This document shows positions 6,390 to 11,110 of a DNA stretch of 11,110 nt, in pieces. A model generated the notes under the pieces. That model did no database searches. It was not told the DNA's origin and saw nothing but the letters and a program-made list of their open reading frames with translations. Positions within the stretch are counted from its first letter, which is position 1; the number at the start of each line of letters is the position of its first letter. Source of the DNA: Clostridiales bacterium (GTDB taxonomy: Bacteria > Bacillota > Clostridia > Lachnospirales > Lachnospiraceae); the NCBI GenBank assembly GCA_019423835.1, contig JAHZAR010000039.1, forward strand, positions 1-11,110. The letters run 5' to 3'. The position numbers were made by a program, and so were the translations under genes.

Positions 6390-7262
6390 ATGGCAGAATA
6401 TCTGAAAGAGCTGTATTCGTGGATTGCGTTTGTCCCGAATATGACGCTGAAAAACCTTCTGGAGATTGTAATAATCGCGTTTGTAGTCTATGAGGTTCTG
6501 GTCTGGATTAAGAATACGAGGGCATGGACCCTTTTAAAGGGAATTCTCTTTATCTGTGCATTTGCCCTTGCGGCTGCCGTACTGGAACTGGACACCATCC
6601 TTTGGCTGCTGGGGAAGGCATCCTACATTGCCATCACGGCGCTGATTATTATATTTCAGCCGGAACTCAGACGCGCTCTGGAACAGCTGGGGAGCAAGAA
6701 TGTTCTGACCGGACTGTTTGCCAATGACGACGGCAAGGTGAAGGAGACCTTCAGTGAGAAGACAATTAATGAGCTGACAAGAGCCTGCTTTGAGATGGGC
6801 AAGGTTAAGACGGGGGCCCTCATGGTGATTGAGATGGAAACCCCTCTGAGTGATGTGGAGCGCACCGGAATTGAGGTGGACGGAATCATCACAAGCCAGC
6901 TCCTGATCAATATTTTTGAGCACAACACTCCTCTTCACGACGGAGCAGTGGTCATCCGCGGCAACCGGGTTACAGCCGCCACCTGCTATCTGCCCCTGTC
7001 CGACAATATGGACATCAGTAAGGATCTGGGCACGCGCCACAGGGCGGCTGTCGGGATCAGCGAAGTGACGGACAGCCTGACTCTTGTGGTTTCGGAGGAG
7101 ACGGGCCATGTGTCCGTGGCTTCTGGAGGAAGGCTGATCCGTGTCTCAGACGCGGATGAGCTGAAGGAAATCCTGTCCAGAGCTGTGAAGCGGGAGGAAA
7201 CGACGGCTGCCAGGTTTAAGATTTGGAAGGGAAGGCGGAAGAATGAAAGAAAAGCTGACTAA
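6390..7262 (+). CDS. cdaA: Membrane diadenylate cyclase CdaA
   Basis: CdaA condenses two ATP into c-di-AMP, which controls potassium and osmolyte transport and cell-wall homeostasis. The 290-residue protein is slightly longer than the Bacillus subtilis enzyme (about 273). Three N-terminal membrane helices lie at about 22-40, 48-65 and 75-89, followed by a cytoplasmic DAC (DisA_N) domain from about 95 to 255. Both catalytic signatures are intact: DGA at 184-186 within TPLHDGAVVIRGNRV, and RHR at 216-218 within LGTRHRAAVG. The following TDSLTLVVSEETGHVS segment is also typical. It lacks the C-terminal DNA-binding part of DisA. The ATG follows a full consensus binding site. The last 20 bases overlap cdaR, its standard partner, suggesting coupled translation. 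Confidence 0.97.
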   Translation: MAEYLKELYSWIAFVPNMTLKNLLEIVIIAFVVYEVLVWIKNTRAWTLLKGILFICAFALAAAVLELDTILWLLGKASYIAITALIIIFQPELRRALEQLGSKNVLTGLFANDDGKVKETFSEKTINELTRACFEMGKVKTGALMVIEMETPLSDVERTGIEVDGIITSQLLINIFEHNTPLHDGAVVIRGNRVTAATCYLPLSDNMDISKDLGTRHRAAVGISEVTDSLTLVVSEETGHVSVASGGRLIRVSDADELKEILSRAVKREETTAARFKIWKGRRKNERKAD

Positions 7263-8634
7263 AAATGCAGGACTCAAGCTGATCTCGCTGCTCTGTGCCT
7301 TCCTGGTCTGGCTTGCCGTTGTCAATGTGGCAAACCCGGTCCAGACAAAGAGCGTGGAGGTCCCTGTCTCGATTACGAATGAGTCCGTGCTGGAGAGCTC
7401 CAATCTGACTTATCAGATTGATGGAAAGAGCACTGTGACAGTTCAGGTGAGCGCCAGGGCCCGGGACATTTACCGGTTCAGCGCAGATGACTTCAGGGCT
7501 TACGCGGATCTTTCAGATCTCTACACGGTGACGGGAGCCGTTCCGGTCACCGTGGAGATTCTGAACGATGAGGAATATCTGGTGGGAAATGCGGCCTTTG
7601 CAGGGGCAAAGTATGAGGTTAAGGCGCCTGGAGTTGTCCATATTAAGACAGAGGAACTCCAGACAAAGCGTTTCTCTCTGACTTACCATCTGACGGGAAC
7701 TCCGGCAGGCGATGGCGAATATGCTCCCGGCCAGGTGAAGATGAATCCCGACTACGTGTATGTGAGAGGTCCGGTGTCCCTGATCGGGCAGATCAGCAGT
7801 GTAGGAATCGAGATTGATGTGGAAGGAAAGGACAGCGATCTGTCTGGAACGGCATCACCGAAGTTCTATGATGCCAATGAGAATGAGCTGCCCTTAGGCG
7901 ATACGGTTACAGTTCTGGGCGGAGATATTTCCTATGAGCTGACTATGCTGAAGGTAAAGACCCTTGCCCTTGACTTCCAGGTGTCAGGCGAGGTGGCGGA
8001 CGGATACAGGATGACGGGGATTGACTGCGATGTGACGAATGTTTCCGTGGCAGGCCTGCGCTCCGTGCTGGCCAATATGAACACCCTTCCGATCCAGAGT
8101 CCGGAGCTTTCCGTGGAGGGAGCGACAGCGGACAAAGAGTGCGAGATAGACCTGGCAGATTATCTGCCGTCAGGACTTGAGCTGGCCGGGCTGGACAATA
8201 CCATTGTGAAGGTGACGCTCCAGGTGGAGCCCCTTCAGAACAGAGCCTACACAGTCAAGCAGGAGGACATTGAAATGACAGGAGCCTCTGACGAATACAG
8301 CTACAAGCTGCAGGGCTCAGAGGTCAGGATTACGGTTCGGGGACTGAAAGAGGATTTGGACAGTCTGTCGCCGGACAAGATGAACCTGTCAGTGGACGTG
8401 TTAGGCATGACACCGGGAACCCATACAGCGGTTCTCAAGTATCAGCTGGACGAGGCATATGAAATGATAGGCATTCCTTCGGTGACAGTGGAAGTCACAG
8501 AGAAGTCAGAACATTCTTCCACAGGCATCACCGCGGGAACGGAAGCAGGAGAGAGAGCAGATCAGAATACTCAGGAATCTGCTCAGTCCGGGACAGCAGG
8601 TGCAGACAGCGCCGGGGAGAACGGACAGGAATAG
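7243..8634 (+). CDS. cdaR: CdaR (YbbR-domain) regulator of CdaA
   Basis: CdaR is the extracytoplasmic partner that binds CdaA through the membrane and modulates c-di-AMP production. The 463-residue protein starts with a signal-anchor helix (about 10-30, in LKLISLLCAFLVWLAVVNVA). Four YbbR-type beta repeats follow, at roughly 34-115, 140-225, 238-316 and 332-420; each carries a beta segment like VTVQVSARARDI or VRITVRGLKEDL. The last 43 residues or so (421-463) are a Ser/Thr/Gly/Glu-rich, probably disordered tail outside the cell. The ATG at 7243 lies inside the end of cdaA, with only a modest GGAAG-like binding site, which fits translational coupling. glmM, the usual next gene in many Firmicutes, is absent; ptsH follows after 65 bases. 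Confidence 0.95.
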   Translation: MKEKLTKNAGLKLISLLCAFLVWLAVVNVANPVQTKSVEVPVSITNESVLESSNLTYQIDGKSTVTVQVSARARDIYRFSADDFRAYADLSDLYTVTGAVPVTVEILNDEEYLVGNAAFAGAKYEVKAPGVVHIKTEELQTKRFSLTYHLTGTPAGDGEYAPGQVKMNPDYVYVRGPVSLIGQISSVGIEIDVEGKDSDLSGTASPKFYDANENELPLGDTVTVLGGDISYELTMLKVKTLALDFQVSGEVADGYRMTGIDCDVTNVSVAGLRSVLANMNTLPIQSPELSVEGATADKECEIDLADYLPSGLELAGLDNTIVKVTLQVEPLQNRAYTVKQEDIEMTGASDEYSYKLQGSEVRITVRGLKEDLDSLSPDKMNLSVDVLGMTPGTHTAVLKYQLDEAYEMIGIPSVTVEVTEKSEHSSTGITAGTEAGERADQNTQESAQSGTAGADSAGENGQE

Positions 8635-8643
8635 ACAGGCTGC

Positions 8644-8665
8644 GGCAAAAGACAGCTCTTCTGCC
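8644..8665 (+). repeat. Hairpin between cdaR and ptsH
   Basis: GGCAAAAGA (8644-8652) pairs with TCTTCTGCC (8657-8665), with one A-C mismatch and a four-base loop. GC-rich sequence rather than a T-run follows, so it is unlikely to stop transcription. It may be an mRNA processing or stabilising structure separating the cda and pts parts of the transcript. I see no convincing promoter or catabolite-responsive element in the 65-base gap. Confidence 0.4.
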
Positions 8666-8699
8666 GGCGGCCGGAAGGAAATAACACAGGAGAAGTTTT

Positions 8700-8963
8700 A
8701 TGGTTAAGGCAAAGGTAAAAATCAAGAATACCAGCGGGCTCCATCTGAGACCGGCAGGGATTCTGTGCAATGAGGCTGTAAAATACCAGTCACAGATAAC
8801 ATTTAATTACAAAAACAGTTCATCCAATGCAAAGAGCGTGCTGAGCGTTCTGGGGGCCTGCATAAAATGCGGAGACGAGATCGAATTTATCTGCGAGGGG
8901 AAGGATGAAGAAGAGGCACTGTCCGCCATGCTAAAGGCAGTCAATGACGGCCTGGGCGAATAA
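8700..8963 (+). CDS. ptsH: Phosphocarrier protein HPr
   Basis: HPr is the small cytoplasmic protein that accepts phosphate from Enzyme I at His15 and passes it to sugar-specific EIIA domains. The 87-residue protein has the normal length. The active-site segment SGLHLRPAG contains H15 and R17. S46, within NAKSVLSVLG, is the site used by HPr kinase for catabolite regulation through CcpA in Firmicutes, and it is retained. The segment GACIKCGDEIEFICEG replaces the more usual MSLGIAKGAEI-type stretch and adds Cys residues, a flavour I associate with Lachnospiraceae HPr. The ATG follows AGGAGA (8688-8693), and Enzyme I begins 30 bases after the stop, forming the classical ptsHI pair. Crh is less likely because H15 is present. 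Confidence 0.96.
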   Translation: MVKAKVKIKNTSGLHLRPAGILCNEAVKYQSQITFNYKNSSSNAKSVLSVLGACIKCGDEIEFICEGKDEEEALSAMLKAVNDGLGE

Positions 8964-8977
8964 CAGTTGTCATATAG

Positions 8978-8984
8978 AAGGAGG
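8978..8984 (+). promoter_or_regulatory. Ribosome binding site that fixes the ptsI start at 8994
   Basis: AAGGAGG (8978-8984) lies nine bases before ATG at 8994. An in-frame TTG at 8967 would start upstream of this site and add nine basic, non-conserved residues. The ATG also places the protein start just before the conserved GTGASAGIGIGK region of Enzyme I. Confidence 0.9.
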
Positions 8985-8993
8985 AATAGGAAA

Positions 8994-10715
8994 ATGGCAT
9001 CAGGAACAGGAGCATCTGCCGGTATCGGCATCGGAAAGGTTGTAATTCTTAAGGAAGAAGCTCTCGTAATCAGGCGCGAAACAGTGGCTGATGCTGCGGC
9101 AGAAAAGGAGCGCTTTAAGAAGGCTGTGGAAAAGAGTATCGAGGATACACAGGCTCTGGCTGCTGATATGGCAGAGAGAATTGGAGAAAAGGAAGCGGAG
9201 ATCTTAAATGGACATCTGATGCTTCTGCAGGATCCGATGATGACCATGGAGATAGAGGGAAAGATCGACGGCGAAAAGCTGTGCAGTGAGGCGGCTATCG
9301 AGGATGTATGCACTATGTATGCAGACATGTTTGCATCCATGGACGATGAACTGATGCAGCAGAGGGCTGCTGATATGAGAGATATCAAGACCAGAATGCA
9401 GAAGGTGCTTCTGGGTGTCAAGTCAGTGGATGTATCTGCCCTGCCCAAGGGAAGTGTTCTGGTGGCAGAGGATCTGACCCCGTCTGTCACAGCCGGAATC
9501 AATCCGGAAAATGTAACCGGAATTGTGACAGAGCTCGGGGGCCGCACCTCTCATTCGGCCATTCTCTCCAGGGCTCTTGAAATCCCGGCTGTAGTAGCTG
9601 CCGCAGGCATCTTATCCCAGGTAGCTGACGGTGACGAGATTATTCTGGACGGAGAGAGCGGAGAGATTTTCGTGAAGCCGGATGAGTCCGTGAAGAAAGA
9701 GTATGAGGCGAAAAGGGCTTCCTACCTGGCGGAAAAGGAGGAGCTTAAGAAATATATCGGCAAAGAAACGATCACAAAAGACGGCGTAAAGGTTGAGGTG
9801 GCAGCCAATATCGGGCGGCCGGAGGATGTGGAGCGTGTGCTCTCCTATGATGCGGAGGGCATCGGACTGTTCCGCACAGAGTTCCTGTTTATGGATCGCA
9901 CCTCCATGCCTACAGAGGAGGAGCAGTTTGAGGCATACAGGAAGGTGGCTGTTGCCATGAATGGAAAGCCGGTGATTATCAGAACTCTGGATATAGGCGG
10001 AGATAAGGAGATCCCTTATATGGGGCTGAAAAAGGACGAGAATCCGTTCCTGGGCTACCGGGCAATCCGCTTCTGCCTTGACCGGAAGGACGATATTTAC
10101 CGCCCGCAGCTTCGCGCCCTGCTGCGCGCCAGCGCATTCGGAGCCATCAAGATCATGGTTCCGATGGTAACGTGTGTGGAAGAGTACCGGGAGGCCAAGG
10201 CTCTGATTCATGAGATTATGGCCGAGCTGGATCAGAAGGGAATCGCCTACAATAAAGACATTCAGGTGGGAATCATGGTGGAGACGGCGGCTGCTTCTCT
10301 CATGGCTGACGTGTTTGCCAGGGAGGTGGATTTCTTCAGTATCGGCACCAACGATCTGACACAGTACACCATGTCTGTGGATCGTGGAAACGATAAGGTA
10401 TCCTACCTGTACTCCACCTTCAATCCTGCTGTTTTGAGAAGCATCCGCCATATTATCGAGTGCGGAAGAAAAGAGGGTATTATGGTCGGAATGTGCGGGG
10501 AGGCAGCCAGCGATCCGCTGATGATCCCGCTGTTAGTGGCATTCGGATTAAATGAGTTCAGTATGAGCGCCTCCGCTGTTCTGAGAGCCAGAAAGCTGAT
10601 CACAGAGTGTGACAGCAGAGAGCTTCAGGAGATGGCGGACAAGGCTATGAGCTTTGTGACCGCTTCCGAGATCGAGAGCTTCATGAAGGACTTTGTAGAA
10701 AAACATTTCCGGTAA
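8994..10715 (+). CDS. ptsI: PTS Enzyme I (PEP-protein phosphotransferase)
   Basis: Enzyme I takes phosphate from phosphoenolpyruvate and transfers it to HPr, starting the PTS cascade in the cytoplasm. From ATG 8994 the protein has 573 residues, matching the usual length of about 570-575. The N-terminal HPr-binding helices occupy about 20-140. The phosphohistidine domain carries GGRTSHSAI with the active H187. The C-terminal PEP-binding barrel has LFRTEFLFMDR (292-302), the signature FFSIGTNDLTQYTMSVDRGN (447-466) and the catalytic cysteine C501 in GMCGEAA. All key residues are present, so it should be active. It follows ptsH by 30 bases and is closed by a terminator at 10798-10848. Pyruvate phosphate dikinase and PEP synthase are excluded by length and by the absence of an ATP-grasp domain. 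Confidence 0.97.
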   Translation: MASGTGASAGIGIGKVVILKEEALVIRRETVADAAAEKERFKKAVEKSIEDTQALAADMAERIGEKEAEILNGHLMLLQDPMMTMEIEGKIDGEKLCSEAAIEDVCTMYADMFASMDDELMQQRAADMRDIKTRMQKVLLGVKSVDVSALPKGSVLVAEDLTPSVTAGINPENVTGIVTELGGRTSHSAILSRALEIPAVVAAAGILSQVADGDEIILDGESGEIFVKPDESVKKEYEAKRASYLAEKEELKKYIGKETITKDGVKVEVAANIGRPEDVERVLSYDAEGIGLFRTEFLFMDRTSMPTEEEQFEAYRKVAVAMNGKPVIIRTLDIGGDKEIPYMGLKKDENPFLGYRAIRFCLDRKDDIYRPQLRALLRASAFGAIKIMVPMVTCVEEYREAKALIHEIMAELDQKGIAYNKDIQVGIMVETAAASLMADVFAREVDFFSIGTNDLTQYTMSVDRGNDKVSYLYSTFNPAVLRSIRHIIECGRKEGIMVGMCGEAASDPLMIPLLVAFGLNEFSMSASAVLRARKLITECDSRELQEMADKAMSFVTASEIESFMKDFVEKHFR

Positions 10716-10727
10716 TGGACGACAGCC

Positions 10728-10758
10728 GGCAGGCCAGAGACTAGGAGAGTGGTCTGCC
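10728..10758 (+). repeat. Hairpin just after ptsI
   Basis: GGCAGGCCA (10728-10736) pairs with TGGTCTGCC (10750-10758), with one G-T wobble and a 13-base loop. No T-run follows. It may protect the 3' end of the ptsI message or be incidental. Confidence 0.4.
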
Positions 10759-10797
10759 TGAAGAATTTGCCTGGATGAGGGATGAAAGAAAAGAGGT

Positions 10798-10848
10798 GCT
10801 GCATAATTATGATTGTAACTGGTACAACTATAATTATGCAGCCTTTTT
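10798..10848 (+). terminator. Rho-independent terminator of the cdaA-pts operon
   Basis: GCTGCATAATTAT (10798-10810) pairs perfectly with ATAATTATGCAGC (10830-10842). The stem resumes after a G-T wobble and one mismatch with TTGTA (10813-10817) against TACAA (10823-10827), capped by a five-base loop. TTTTT follows at 10844-10848. The arrangement is that of a strong intrinsic terminator 82 bases after the ptsI stop. Confidence 0.92.
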
Positions 10849-10879
10849 GCTTTGCAGGCCCCCGGATTTCCTGCAAAGC
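10849..10879 (+). repeat. Second hairpin abutting the ptsI terminator
   Basis: GCTTTGCAGG (10849-10858) pairs perfectly with CCTGCAAAGC (10870-10879) across an 11-base loop. It begins at the base immediately after the terminator's T-run. No T-run follows it on the + strand, so it is not a normal second terminator. It could be a 5' leader structure for the downstream gene or a regulator-binding site. Confidence 0.6.
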
Positions 10880-10920
10880 TATGATGTTGCAGCCAGGGCT
10901 TTCTGAGGAAGTATGCGCTG

Positions 10921-10985
10921 CACGGGGACAGGGGGACTGCCTTCGCAAGGCGGGGGCAGGCCGCCCAGGGGAACAGGGGATCCCC
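10921..10985. other. G-rich spacer with short palindromes
   Basis: This part of the 299-base spacer after ptsI is G-rich on the + strand, with several runs of four or five G. It contains the small hairpin GCCTTCGCAAGGC (10939-10951), the pair CTGCC (10937-10941) with GGCAG (10955-10959), and the perfect palindrome GGGGATCCCC (10976-10985). It resembles the short GGGGACA-type palindromic elements seen between genes in some bacteria, but with one copy in view a repeat family cannot be claimed. No promoter for the gene at 11015 is evident. Confidence 0.35.
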
Positions 10986-11014
10986 GAATAACATGTACGT
11001 GAGGATGAAAGAAG

Positions 11015-11110
11015 ATGATTGTTTATCTGATATGCTATCTGGCCTCTTTTCTGACGGCCATGATGGGGCATTACTATTTTTCAGGAGTTTTCCTGATAGG
11101 CGCGGCCGTT
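11015..11110 (+). CDS. N-terminal fragment of a membrane protein, cut by the window end
   Basis: An open frame begins at ATG 11015 and runs through the last base of the window, giving 32 residues. An in-frame stop at 11006-11008 excludes any earlier start. A GAGG binding site lies at 11001-11004. The visible residues are almost entirely hydrophobic, with one HYY break near 19-21, so they look like a first membrane helix or helix pair. The family cannot be identified from this fragment. Confidence 0.6.
   Translation, partial: MIVYLICYLASFLTAMMGHYYFSGVFLIGAAV

Noticed and set aside
8635..8699. Catabolite-responsive element or separate promoter before ptsH
   Set aside because: I found no good match to the palindromic cre consensus and no well-spaced -35/-10 pair in the gap, only a T-less hairpin.
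8967..8993. Upstream TTG start for ptsI
   Set aside because: It would lie before the strong AAGGAGG at 8978-8984 and add nine non-conserved basic residues; ATG 8994 fits the binding site and the family length.
9612..10451. 279-codon minus-strand frame inside ptsI
   Set aside because: It is antisense to the most conserved part of Enzyme I, its composition is His/Leu/Ser-rich, and it shows no motif.
10782..10991. 69-codon frame downstream of ptsI
   Set aside because: It is mostly made of the terminator stem, the second hairpin and the G-rich spacer, so its apparent length is a by-product of these structures.

Overview
This window looks like chromosome from a monoderm, anaerobic member of the Firmicutes, most likely a Lachnospiraceae (Clostridium cluster XIVa) species. 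The evidence is moderate GC with purine-rich coding strands, strong AAGGAGG-type ribosome binding sites, a cdaA-cdaR pair, an HPr that keeps the regulatory Ser46, and no CCA encoded in the tRNA. The placement rests on gene content and protein style only. Every credible gene reads on the + strand.

Layout. (1) 1-108: the 3' part of a tRNA-Gly with anticodon CCC, then a rho-independent terminator. (2) 272-907: endonuclease III (nth), a base-excision repair enzyme with its catalytic Lys and Asp and a four-cysteine iron-sulfur loop. (3) 1093-4774: a three-gene operon with overlapping ends for a MacAB-like export or efflux system (HlyD-type adaptor, MacB-type ATPase, MacB/FtsX-type permease), closed by a strong terminator at 4806-4846. 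(4) 4957-10848: a second transcription unit starting at an extended -10 promoter. It holds two membrane proteins of unknown function, the membrane diadenylate cyclase CdaA, its extracytoplasmic regulator CdaR (four YbbR repeats), and then the general PTS proteins HPr and Enzyme I. A hairpin plus T-run terminator follows ptsI. (5) 10849-11110: a hairpin- and G-rich spacer, then the first 32 codons of a new membrane protein cut by the window end.

How the genes work together. CdaA makes c-di-AMP, the messenger controlling potassium and osmolyte balance and cell-wall homeostasis; CdaR modulates it from outside the membrane. HPr and Enzyme I carry phosphate from PEP to all PTS sugar permeases, and HPr-Ser46-P drives carbon catabolite repression. 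No terminator or convincing promoter is seen between 4999 and 10715, so c-di-AMP synthesis and PTS phosphotransfer may be co-expressed. In many Firmicutes glmM follows cdaA-cdaR; here ptsH-ptsI occupy that position.

The least explained part is the pair of membrane proteins at 4999-6362 that lead the cdaA operon. They are the best candidates here for an undescribed partner of c-di-AMP signalling, but that link rests on gene order alone. No CRISPR array, insertion sequence, phage gene or defence system is visible.
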